Positions 1-6,664 of a DNA stretch of 11,411 nt are shown in pieces. The stretch is from positions 1 to 11,411 of the forward strand of contig JARRJY010000066.1 of NCBI GenBank assembly GCA_037388705.1. The letters are read 5' to 3'. The notes beneath the pieces are model-generated. The model saw nothing but the letters and a program-made list of their open reading frames with translations, was not told the origin of the DNA and did no database searches. Positions within the stretch are counted from its first letter, which is position 1. Each line of letters opens with the position of its first letter. Source of the DNA: JARRJY01 sp037388705 (lineage in GTDB: Bacteria > Pseudomonadota > Gammaproteobacteria > UBA6429 > Thiohalophilaceae). Both the position numbers and the translations under genes were made by a program.

Positions 1-14
1 TTTTCAGGGCGAAT

Positions 15-2000
15 ATGAATTTACTTGCGGCAAAACCAGAAACAATACCGACAAACGATGAGTTACCAGTAATTGTTATTGGAACTGGTCCGGTTGGAAT
101 TCATTTTATAAAGACAGTTCGCTCCTGTCTTTGTGATTGCCCCATTGTAGTATTTGGTAATGAACCATGGGAACCCTATAACCGCGTTAAACTTTCTTCA
201 TTTTTTGCTGGACAATTAAACTGGGATGAATTGCTGATCAGCCAGCGATTACCGCATACCGAGCAGATAGTTGAGCATCATAATTGTGCGATAGTTGAAA
301 TCGATCCCGGAAAAAAAGTCGTTGTCGATGAACTGGATCGTGTTCATCCATATAAAAAACTCATCATAGCAACAGGTTCCAGTGCCTTTATCCCGAGCAT
401 CAAGGGAATCAACTCTAACAACGTGTTCACATTTCGTGACATGTCGGATGTGGAAAGTTTGTTAGCACGCCGTGCTCGTTCGAGAAAAACGGTAGTCGTT
501 GGTGGTGGTGTACTGGGTATTGAAGCCGCTAAAGCCATGTCACGTGAGAATACAGAAGTCACGATTATCGATCATTCCCAGTTCCTGATGAGTAACCTGC
601 TAGATGAAAAAGCAGGGGAGATGCTACGTGAACATATCCTGTCGCTGGGTATCAAGGTATATCTTGGAAACACCATCAAAGAAATCGAAAATAACGGCAG
701 ACATGAGAAGATTATCCTGAGAAATGGCAAAGAAATTGAATGCGACACGATTATTCTTAGCACGGGAATTAAACCAAATATTGAACTGGCCAGGCAGGCA
801 CATCTAAGCGTTGGTCGTGGTATCCGTGTTAATGATGCCATGCAAACATCTGATCCTGATATTTATGCTATTGGTGAATGTTCAGAGCATAGAGGAAATG
901 TATACGGCATAGTCAAACCAGGCTATGAACAGGCTAAAGTGGCAGCATTTTCTTTGTCAGGAAAAAAAGCCAACTATACAGGTTCATTATCAGCCACCCA
1001 GTTAAAAGTAGTTGATATCCCGGTATTTAGCATGGGAGAAGTGAACGACGTTGATGGCATAAGTAACAAGAAAGAATATATATATCATGATACTTCCAGG
1101 AAAATATATCGGAAACTGGTTGTCAAACATCACAAAATCATTGGAGCGATTTTAGTTAACGAATCAGGTGAACTTGGGCGCATCCAGGAAAAAATCCTTA
1201 ACAAACGTTTTATCTGGCCATGGAATCTCAAACGGTTTGTTAACACCGGCAACTTATGGCCAGACGAAAACTCGGCAGATGTTCATCAGTGGCCCGCAAC
1301 GACGGTAGTGTGTAATTGTACAGGTGTTACACGTGGAGATCTCACAACAGTTATAAGAAATGGTGCTACCTCGCTGGAGGATATAACAGGGGAAACGGGT
1401 GCCTGTTCAGTATGTGGAAGTTGTCGGCCACTGTTAACGCAAATGTTAAGTAGTGCTCCAAGTCCACAACCTGTAAAAGGTGCTGGCAGTTTACTGATTG
1501 CAGGACTATTCAGTATTTTTGGATTATTACTGGCGTTAGTCTTACCTGCCATTCCCTATGCCGATACAGTACACGTTCCATGGCAGTGGGATATGTTATG
1601 GCGTGATAATATTTTCAAACAAATTTCAGGTTTTAGTCTTCTGGGGTTATCAGCTATAGCACTGGTTTTGTCTCTCAGAAAACGCATAAGAAAATTTTCG
1701 GTTTTAACCTTCCCGCTCTGGCGAATTATTCACGTGGTAACAGGCGCACTTGCCGTTGCCGGTCTTGCGCTACATAGCGGATATCATCTTGGAAGTGGTC
1801 TGAACTACCTGTTGGCACTGAGTTTTGTTGGGGTGCTAATTGCGGGTGGCGTATCTTCAGTTATTGTTGCTATCGAACACAAACTGGATGCCGTGTTATA
1901 CAGGAAAATAAAAAGCAACCTGGTCTGGATACATATATTAATTTTCTGGCCGTTACCTGTCTTGCTGACCATGCATGTCTTCAAAACATATTACTTTTAG
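15..2000 (+). CDS. NirB-like FAD/NAD(P)H oxidoreductase fused to BFD [2Fe-2S] domain and bis-heme b membrane domain
   Basis: Predicted membrane flavoprotein, 661 residues. Residues about 18-400 form a pyridine-nucleotide-disulfide-oxidoreductase fold: FAD motif GTGPVG at 23-28, ATG at 119-121, NAD(P) motif GGGVLG at 163-168 and the second FAD motif around IYAIGE at 283-288. This part aligns by eye with the NirB encoded at 10119. Residues 430-475 are a BFD-like [2Fe-2S] domain, probable ligands C433, C435, C467 and C470, with C464 extra. The rest is five hydrophobic segments (about 491-513, 535-554, 567-588, 595-620, 636-656). Two of them carry His pairs exactly 14 apart (H573/H587, H640/H654), the H-X13-H spacing of ferric-reductase-type bis-heme b proteins. 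No siroheme or sulfite-reductase domain is present, so it is not a nitrite reductase itself. The start follows CAGGG at 5-9; upstream is outside the window. Inferred role: passing electrons from cytosolic NAD(P)H across the membrane, probably to the multiheme cytochrome encoded 12 bp downstream. Substrate unknown. Confidence 0.9.
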   Translation: MNLLAAKPETIPTNDELPVIVIGTGPVGIHFIKTVRSCLCDCPIVVFGNEPWEPYNRVKLSSFFAGQLNWDELLISQRLPHTEQIVEHHNCAIVEIDPGKKVVVDELDRVHPYKKLIIATGSSAFIPSIKGINSNNVFTFRDMSDVESLLARRARSRKTVVVGGGVLGIEAAKAMSRENTEVTIIDHSQFLMSNLLDEKAGEMLREHILSLGIKVYLGNTIKEIENNGRHEKIILRNGKEIECDTIILSTGIKPNIELARQAHLSVGRGIRVNDAMQTSDPDIYAIGECSEHRGNVYGIVKPGYEQAKVAAFSLSGKKANYTGSLSATQLKVVDIPVFSMGEVNDVDGISNKKEYIYHDTSRKIYRKLVVKHHKIIGAILVNESGELGRIQEKILNKRFIWPWNLKRFVNTGNLWPDENSADVHQWPATTVVCNCTGVTRGDLTTVIRNGATSLEDITGETGACSVCGSCRPLLTQMLSSAPSPQPVKGAGSLLIAGLFSIFGLLLALVLPAIPYADTVHVPWQWDMLWRDNIFKQISGFSLLGLSAIALVLSLRKRIRKFSVLTFPLWRIIHVVTGALAVAGLALHSGYHLGSGLNYLLALSFVGVLIAGGVSSVIVAIEHKLDAVLYRKIKSNLVWIHILIFWPLPVLLTMHVFKTYYF

Positions 2001-2012
2001 GAAAAGGCAGGC

Positions 2013-3398
2013 ATGGGTAACAATTCAACAAAATGGATTTACTGGTTAGTTATAAGCTTACTTCTTACCGGTTACCTGGTTTACCGTCTCTACGGTGATG
2101 ACAAGACTTTGTATTCGCCCGGTGCCATGACGCATGGTCATTATCAAATTGAAATGTCATGTGCCAGTTGTCATACGAGTTCTTTTGGTGGTGGAGAAGT
2201 TTTGCAGGATGCCTGCATGAATTGCCATGGTGCTGAATTAAAGGAAGCGAGGGATTCCCATCCGAAATCCAAGTTTACCGATCCACGAAACGCATCTCGT
2301 GTAAAAAAACTGGATGCACGTGTTTGTGTTACCTGTCACACAGAGCATAAACAGGAAATTGCGGGTGAAATGGGTTTAACCCTTCCCGGTGATTATTGTT
2401 TTAAATGTCACCAGGATATTGCAGATGACAGGCCCAGTCATCAGGGTATGGAGTTTAATAGTTGCGGAACGGCTGGTTGTCATAACTACCACGATAATAC
2501 AGCGCTCTATGAAGACTTCCTTGAAAAGCACCTTAACGAGCCAGAATACTTAACTAACGCACAGGTTAAACAGACCAGCCTTGCCAAGGATATCGCGCTG
2601 CTGGGGAACTACCCGGTAGACAAATACCCCCTCAACAAACTCACGCAATACGATGCTGATCCGCCATTGAGAGTGAAAAAAGATCCATTAATTACAGAAG
2701 ACTGGTCTATGACAGCACATGCTAATGCTGGGGTGAATTGTTCAGCCTGCCATGAGCAGGAACAGCCTGATGATAAAACCAAATGGATTAATAAACCGAC
2801 ACATGAAGCATGTCAGGCATGTCACGTTCCCGAGGTCATTGGTTTTCTTTCAGGAAAACATGGAATGCGCCTTAAGGAAGGGCTAAGCGCCATGACACCT
2901 GCGATGGCAACACAGCCCATGCGTCCACAGGCACATGATATAGAGCTATCCTGTACAAGTTGTCACAGTGCCCATAAGTTTGATACTCAACATGCAGCCG
3001 TTGAAGCATGCCTGACCTGCCATGCTGATCAACACAGTAAATCTTATAAAGACTCTCCACATTTTTTCGCCTGGCATAAAGAAATTACCGGTCAGGCAGA
3101 ACCTGATACCGGTGTGTCATGCGCAACCTGCCATCTTCCCCGACAGTTAAAGAAAGTTCATGGTCATGGACTGGTTTTTGCTGAGCACAACCAGAATATG
3201 AATCTAAGACCCAATGAGAAGATGTTGCGTTCTGTCTGTATGAACTGCCATGGCCTTGGTTTTTCACTCGATGCATTAGCTGACAAGAATCTGGTTAACA
3301 AGAATTTCAATGGGATGCCCTCAGTGCATATTGAGAGTATCGATCTGGTGAAACAGCGGTTAGAGAAAAGTTCTAAACCGAAGGAGGGTAGCCCATGA
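2013..3398 (+). CDS. Membrane-anchored periplasmic multiheme (about 11-heme) cytochrome c
   Basis: 461 residues. A single hydrophobic segment at 8-27, followed by a basic/polar stretch, suggests an N-terminal anchor with the rest in the periplasm. Ten CXXCH motifs start at C50, C68, C105, C129, C243, C267, C314, C333, C370 and C409. An eleventh, C151-GTAG-CH157, has four residues between the cysteines, a rarer but known heme-attachment spacing. Hemes 1-5 and hemes 6-11 are separated by a heme-free stretch at about 158-242. The second half (KHG at 282, CTSCH, CLTCH, SPHF, GVSCATCH, CMNCH) recalls the hydroxylamine-oxidoreductase/octaheme reductase superfamily; that is an impression from motif order, not an alignment. 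The ATG has AGGCAGG just upstream and lies 12 bp after the flavoprotein, so the two are probably co-transcribed. It could be an electron shuttle or a terminal reductase or oxidase; I cannot tell which. Confidence 0.92.
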   Translation: MGNNSTKWIYWLVISLLLTGYLVYRLYGDDKTLYSPGAMTHGHYQIEMSCASCHTSSFGGGEVLQDACMNCHGAELKEARDSHPKSKFTDPRNASRVKKLDARVCVTCHTEHKQEIAGEMGLTLPGDYCFKCHQDIADDRPSHQGMEFNSCGTAGCHNYHDNTALYEDFLEKHLNEPEYLTNAQVKQTSLAKDIALLGNYPVDKYPLNKLTQYDADPPLRVKKDPLITEDWSMTAHANAGVNCSACHEQEQPDDKTKWINKPTHEACQACHVPEVIGFLSGKHGMRLKEGLSAMTPAMATQPMRPQAHDIELSCTSCHSAHKFDTQHAAVEACLTCHADQHSKSYKDSPHFFAWHKEITGQAEPDTGVSCATCHLPRQLKKVHGHGLVFAEHNQNMNLRPNEKMLRSVCMNCHGLGFSLDALADKNLVNKNFNGMPSVHIESIDLVKQRLEKSSKPKEGSP

Positions 3399-3409
3399 AA
3401 TACCCCTAG
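3395..3409 (+). other. Four-codon mini-ORF overlapping the cytochrome stop
   Basis: An ATG overlaps the TGA of the multiheme cytochrome gene (ATGA) and opens M-K-Y-P-stop. AAGGAGGG at 3381-3388 is an excellent Shine-Dalgarno six bases before it. This is either the start of a decayed, translationally coupled gene, a regulatory minicistron, or chance, since the same AAG GAG GGT codons encode K-E-G of the cytochrome tail. No reading frame continues usefully before the next gene at 3465. Confidence 0.2.
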
Positions 3410-3464
3410 AAAAGCAAGGTACGTAATTTAATTAATTCAAAAATTATCAATCAGGAGAGAAAAA

Positions 3465-4037
3465 ATGAATTTTAAGACAATTAGCATAGTAAGTATGCTG
3501 GGAATAGCTACCGTTTTAGCCGGTTGTGGTGAAACTAAAACAAGCGGTATCGAACCAAAATCCATGGCAGATGCGCTACATAGTGTCATGGAAGCAGACA
3601 GAACAGTTTATACTAAGTTGATAGTTAACCGTCTGGTGAAGGAAGAAAAAGTTATCAAGGCATCTGAGCACTGGAAAGATGACAAGGCGCTGGTTTTGCC
3701 GGCACAAATGTTCCGTTACGGAGCTGAACGTGTATCTGAAAAAGGTTCTGATTTCAGTTATTCACTACTTTCACTATGGCCGGTTAACAAGCAAAATAAA
3801 CCAAAAACAGATGTGGAAAAAACAGGACTGAAATACATCGCCGATAACCCGGGTAAAAATTACTATTCTGAGGAAACCCTGGGGGAACAGAAATACTACA
3901 CTGCTATTTATCCTGATATTGCTGTGGCACCAGCATGTACATCCTGCCACAACGCTCATAAGGATAGCCCACGTACCGACTTTAAAATCGGAGATGTTAT
4001 GGGTGGTGTAGTTATTCGAATCCCGATGAAAAGCTAA
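3465..4037 (+). CDS. Monoheme c-type lipoprotein, Tll0287-like (DUF3365) domain
   Basis: 190 residues. The N-terminus is a lipoprotein signal: hydrophobic 6-17 and lipobox L18-A-G-C21, so the mature protein should be lipid-anchored in the periplasm. The remainder matches the Tll0287-like heme domain as I know the family: an N-terminal helical stretch followed by a C-terminal CTSCH at 158-162, then the characteristic NAHKDSPRTDFKIGDVMGG run at 163-181. This fold occurs alone or as the sensor part of signalling proteins and is suspected of redox or ligand sensing. Here it stands alone, with no kinase or cyclase domain. A strong AGGAGA precedes the ATG. It sits between the multiheme cytochrome and the haemoglobin (20 bp to the latter), which suggests it passes electrons or senses the ligand in the same system. 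No enzymatic function can be assigned. Confidence 0.93.
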   Translation: MNFKTISIVSMLGIATVLAGCGETKTSGIEPKSMADALHSVMEADRTVYTKLIVNRLVKEEKVIKASEHWKDDKALVLPAQMFRYGAERVSEKGSDFSYSLLSLWPVNKQNKPKTDVEKTGLKYIADNPGKNYYSEETLGEQKYYTAIYPDIAVAPACTSCHNAHKDSPRTDFKIGDVMGGVVIRIPMKS

Positions 4038-4057
4038 TTAAATTAAGGAGAAAGAGT

Positions 4058-4474
4058 ATGACGCCCAAACAAATTGGTTTAATAAAAGTTACATGGGGTA
4101 AAGTATTTCCGATTGCCGATAAAGCAGCGGAGTTATTTTATGGAAAGCTTTTTGAGTTAGATCCTGAACTCAAACCATTATTTAGTGGGAATATGGTTGA
4201 GCAAGGTAAAAAACTGATGAGCACGATTAATTTAGTGGTTGAAGGCTTGGAAAACCTTGAAGAACTGGTCCCGGCTGTACAGGATCTTGGTATCCGTCAT
4301 GCAGGTTATGGCGTCAAGGATGAACACTATGACACTGTTGCGGAAGCACTGCTTTGGACGCTTGGCCAGGGGCTTGGTGATGACTTTACGGACGAAGTAA
4401 AGGAAGCCTGGACAGAAGCGTATGTTGTGTTAGCAACAACTATGAAGGATGCAGCTGCTTCAGCTGCGGCCTGA
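4058..4474 (+). CDS. Single-domain bacterial haemoglobin (Vitreoscilla haemoglobin type)
   Basis: 138 residues, a complete globin with no reductase domain. By eye alignment with Vitreoscilla haemoglobin, the key positions are B10 Tyr28, CD1 Phe42 (in KPLFSGN), E7 Gln49 (in VEQGKK) and proximal F8 His81 (in GIRHAGYG). Tyr B10 with Gln E7 is the distal-pocket pair of this group and of flavohaemoglobins, which bind O2 and NO tightly. A ferredoxin-reductase domain such as Hmp has is missing, so NO dioxygenation would need an outside electron donor. The start has AAGGAG seven to nine bases upstream and is 20 bp after the lipoprotein gene. It is the last gene before a strong hairpin, so probably the end of the redox transcription unit. 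The C-terminus is a short Ala-rich tail (DAAASAAA). Role in NO or O2 handling is inference from family and neighbours. Confidence 0.92.
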   Translation: MTPKQIGLIKVTWGKVFPIADKAAELFYGKLFELDPELKPLFSGNMVEQGKKLMSTINLVVEGLENLEELVPAVQDLGIRHAGYGVKDEHYDTVAEALLWTLGQGLGDDFTDEVKEAWTEAYVVLATTMKDAAASAAA

Positions 4475-4491
4475 GAAGGTACCCGGGAACT

Positions 4492-4515
4492 GGAAAAGGG
4501 CTTATGCCCTTTTCC
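4492..4515 (+). terminator. Hairpin after the haemoglobin gene, probable transcript end
   Basis: A perfect 10-bp stem, GGAAAAGGGC at 4492-4501 with GCCCTTTTCC at 4506-4515 and a TTAT loop, starts 18 bases after the globin stop. It is followed by ATAATTGTG rather than a clear T tract, so it may end transcription weakly or protect the 3' end of the mRNA. It marks the boundary between the redox cassette and nasT. Confidence 0.5.
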
Positions 4516-4593
4516 ATAATTGTGAAAATCAAGAAATAAATGACAGGTTTTGCAATATTTCAGTGCACACCATAAGTACTGGATATTAAATAG

Positions 4594-4622
4594 TTGATTT
4601 GCTCCTCAGGGATGAATACCAT
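4594..4622 (+). promoter_or_regulatory. Possible sigma-70 promoter for nasT-nasS
   Basis: TTGATT at 4594-4599 and TACCAT at 4617-4622 are separated by 17 bases, each matching four of six consensus positions. Transcription would start near 4629, about 30 bases before nasT. This is only the best candidate in the 143-base gap after the globin hairpin; matches of this quality occur by chance in AT-rich DNA. Confidence 0.25.
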
Positions 4623-4658
4623 TTGCTTACTTCCCGCTACTATATTCTGAAGTAAACA

Positions 4659-5246
4659 ATGAGCAAGAAACTGCATGTAACAATTGTCGACGATGACAGT
4701 AGTCGCGCAATCATTCTGGAGAAAGCGCTAAAAGATGCCGGGTATGAGGTGATTGCAGTGTTGCGTTCCAGTGATAACTTGTTGATGCATATTGAACAAC
4801 GGCAGCCAGATGTCATTATCGTCGATCTGGAGTCGCCCAATCGGGATTCGCTGGAGTCAATGCGTATTGTTACCCAGCACAACCCAAAACCTATAGTTAT
4901 GTTTACTAATGATGCTGACAATAGCATGATATCTGAGGCCATTAATGCTGGTGTAAGTGCTTACGTGGTAGATGGCTTTAATGAAAGCAGAATACAACCA
5001 ATCATGAATGTTGCTATCGCCAGGTTCAGAGAATTTCAGGCGCTGCGTTCCGAACTTGAGAAAACCAAGACTTCGCTTGAAGAACGTAAAATTATTGAAA
5101 AAGCCAAGGGTATTGTTATGGCGCAGCGTCAGTGCAACGAAGACGAGGCTTATCAGATACTTAGAAGCCTTTCAATGGATAACAATAAACGAATTATAGA
5201 AATCGCAGAACAGATTGTTTCAATTACTGAAGCATTAAAACAATAG
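4659..5246 (+). CDS. nasT: NasT: nitrate-responsive antiterminator with receiver-like and ANTAR domains
   Basis: 195 residues. Residues 5-120 form a receiver-like domain: acidic cluster D11-D12-D13, candidate phosphoacceptor D56 after VIIV, and T83 in VMFTND. The conserved beta-5 lysine of true receivers is replaced in SAYVVDGF (100-107), as is typical of NasT proteins, so control by phosphorylation is doubtful. A coiled-coil-like linker (about 122-145) leads into the ANTAR domain at 142-195, with the ERKIIEKAKGIVM signature at 142-154 and AYQILRSLSM at 164-173. ANTAR domains bind paired hexaloop hairpins in mRNA leaders and prevent termination; such a leader is present upstream of nrtA at 6665-6771. 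The Shine-Dalgarno is weak (GAAG). It lies 19 bp ahead of nasS. In known NasST systems NasS holds NasT inactive until nitrate or nitrite binds. Confidence 0.94.
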   Translation: MSKKLHVTIVDDDSSRAIILEKALKDAGYEVIAVLRSSDNLLMHIEQRQPDVIIVDLESPNRDSLESMRIVTQHNPKPIVMFTNDADNSMISEAINAGVSAYVVDGFNESRIQPIMNVAIARFREFQALRSELEKTKTSLEERKIIEKAKGIVMAQRQCNEDEAYQILRSLSMDNNKRIIEIAEQIVSITEALKQ

Positions 5247-5265
5247 GCATGTTGAGAAACAGATA

Positions 5266-6471
5266 ATGTCAAATGAGAATATACTGGAAAAAACAGCATT
5301 AAATATTGGGTTTATACCGTTAACGGATTGTGCGACCCTTGCGATAGCAAAAGAAAAAGGTTTTTTTGAAAAATATGGCCTGGATGTTTATTTGTCCAGG
5401 GAAGCGTCATGGGCCAATATTCGTGACAAGCTTGCTTATGGTGTTCTTGATTGTGCACAAATGTTGGCGACAATGCCTATAACAAGTACGCTGGGTATCG
5501 GGGGATGGAAGAAAGATACAGTTTCATCTATGGTACTGGGGGTAAATGGCAATGCCATTACCGTATCGAATAATCTCTATAGTGAATTAAAAGACAGGGA
5601 TGAGGGATTTGATAAAGTTCGTCCGGTAACTGCAGATGCTTTGAAAGCAGTTATTGATAAAAGAAAAGCCCAGGGAAAGAAACCATTAACGTTTGCCCAC
5701 GTATTTCCTGCTTCCACTCATAACTATTTTTTGCGTTACTGGCTGGCTTCGTCAGGCATCAATCCCGATACTGATCTTGATCTGATTGTTATTCCACCAC
5801 CACAAATGGTGAAAAATCTTGAAGCAGACATGGTCGATGGATTTTGTGTTGGCGAGCCCTGGAATCAGTTTGCGGTTAACAGTGGAATAGGCCATGCATT
5901 AATTACCAGTTATGAAATCTGGAATAACGCGCCTGAAAAAGTCCTCGGTGTAAACAAGGAATGGGCCTATAACCATCCCAATACTCATAAAGCCGTGGTA
6001 AAAGCATTAATTGACGCAGCACGTTGGATTGACAAGCCAGAGAACCGACTAGAAACAGCAGAGATTGTTTCGCGTGATGAATACATTAATGTACCTACCG
6101 ACATCATTCGTGGACCATTAACGGGAGAATATAAGTACGATCCTGAGAGTAAACCTGTAAATTTCCCGGACTTTAATGTTTTTTACAAATATACCGCCAC
6201 ATTCCCCTGGCATTCACACGCTGCCTGGTACATGTCACAAATGATACGTTGGCAGGATATCCCTGATTCGCTTGATACCAGGAACATCATCAACGACATT
6301 TTCTGGGTAGATTTCTATCGGGAAATTGTTAGTGAAATGGGGCTGGACTTTCCGTTGGCCAATTGCAAGTCGGAAGGCACACATCGTGGCAGCTGGAGTA
6401 TTGATACAAAAAACGGCAGCCTTGAGATGTCATCAGATTTATTCTTCGATGATGAGATTTTCACGTTTTAA
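5266..6471 (+). CDS. nasS: NasS: cytoplasmic nitrate/nitrite sensor, NrtA-like protein without signal peptide
   Basis: 401 residues of the NrtA/CmpA substrate-binding fold, beginning directly in the fold (IGFIPLTDCATLAIA from 14) with no Tat or Sec signal, unlike NrtA encoded at 6783. Shared motifs with that NrtA include GFFEKYGL at 32-39, W49, the STHNYFLRYWLA run at 150-161, PPPQMV at 177-182 and VGEPWNQ at 195-201, so the anion pocket appears intact. In Azotobacter and Paracoccus NasS binds NasT and releases it on nitrate or nitrite; adjacency to nasT makes that role very likely here. The start has only a weak GAGA upstream and follows the nasT stop by 19 bp, which may limit NasS relative to NasT or reflect coupling. 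Without the context it would be annotated simply as an ABC transporter binding protein. Confidence 0.92.
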   Translation: MSNENILEKTALNIGFIPLTDCATLAIAKEKGFFEKYGLDVYLSREASWANIRDKLAYGVLDCAQMLATMPITSTLGIGGWKKDTVSSMVLGVNGNAITVSNNLYSELKDRDEGFDKVRPVTADALKAVIDKRKAQGKKPLTFAHVFPASTHNYFLRYWLASSGINPDTDLDLIVIPPPQMVKNLEADMVDGFCVGEPWNQFAVNSGIGHALITSYEIWNNAPEKVLGVNKEWAYNHPNTHKAVVKALIDAARWIDKPENRLETAEIVSRDEYINVPTDIIRGPLTGEYKYDPESKPVNFPDFNVFYKYTATFPWHSHAAWYMSQMIRWQDIPDSLDTRNIINDIFWVDFYREIVSEMGLDFPLANCKSEGTHRGSWSIDTKNGSLEMSSDLFFDDEIFTF

Positions 6472-6638
6472 ATTATCTTGTTTTGCTTCAAATCAGGGCA
6501 AAACATTAGACAAAGCTAATATTTGCACCAATCACGAGCACAATTTCATTTTTTGAACTGCCTGTTTATTCAATAATTGCAGTAACTAGAAGTAAAATTC
6601 TCTTTAATTTCATAGTTATACAATCCCTGACAAAAGTA
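6472..6638 (+). promoter_or_regulatory. Upstream region of the nrtA promoter, candidate activator-binding DNA
   Basis: This AT-rich stretch lies between nasS and the sigma-54 promoter and contains no convincing gene. Directly after nasS are two small inverted repeats: GTTTTGC/GCAAAAC (6480-6486 and 6498-6504, 11-base loop) and ATTAG/CTAAT (6505-6509 and 6516-6520). Neither has a T tract, so a terminator role is weak. TGCACCA at 6524-6530 matches one half of the NtrC operator consensus, about 140 bases before the predicted start, where NtrC enhancers usually lie; the second half-site is poor (AGCAC at 6537-6541). Confidence 0.3.
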
Positions 6639-6655
6639 TTGGCATAGTTAATGCA
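6639..6655 (+). promoter_or_regulatory. Sigma-54 (RpoN) promoter of the nrt-nir operon
   Basis: TTGGCATA-GTTA-ATGCA fits the -24/-12 consensus YTGGCACG-N4-TTGCW at 10 of 13 specified positions. The invariant GG (6641-6642) and GC (6653-6654) are exactly 10 bases apart, the spacing required by sigma-54. Start of transcription is predicted near 6666, which is the first base pair of leader hairpin P1. Sigma-54 with NtrC is the usual nitrogen-limitation control of nas operons in Gammaproteobacteria. The element overlaps the upstream ATG at 6651, which therefore cannot be the nrtA start from this promoter. Confidence 0.8.
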
Positions 6656-6664
6656 CTTATACAG

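Noticed and set aside
4623..4646. TTGCTT and TATATT as a -35/-10 pair for nasT.
   Set aside because: The spacing is only 12 bases and would leave a very short leader before the nasT ATG.
6480..6520. Two small inverted repeats after nasS as an intrinsic terminator.
   Set aside because: Long loop in the first, five pairs in the second, and no T tract after either; kept only as a remark on the intergenic region.
6524..6541. A full NtrC operator upstream of the sigma-54 promoter.
   Set aside because: Only one half (TGCACCA) matches well; the other half lacks the needed GGTGCA.
6326..6556. A 76-codon + strand reading frame overlapping the end of nasS.
   Set aside because: It has no domain features, no ribosome site and lies mostly inside nasS in another frame. 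The other short frames on the opposite strand inside real genes were dismissed for the same reasons.
6642..6654. Inverted repeat GCAT/ATGC with a five-base loop, considered as hairpin P1 of the ANTAR target.
   Set aside because: It has no A1/G4 hexaloop and lies within the sigma-54 element, upstream of the predicted transcript start. The better P1 is at 6665-6694.
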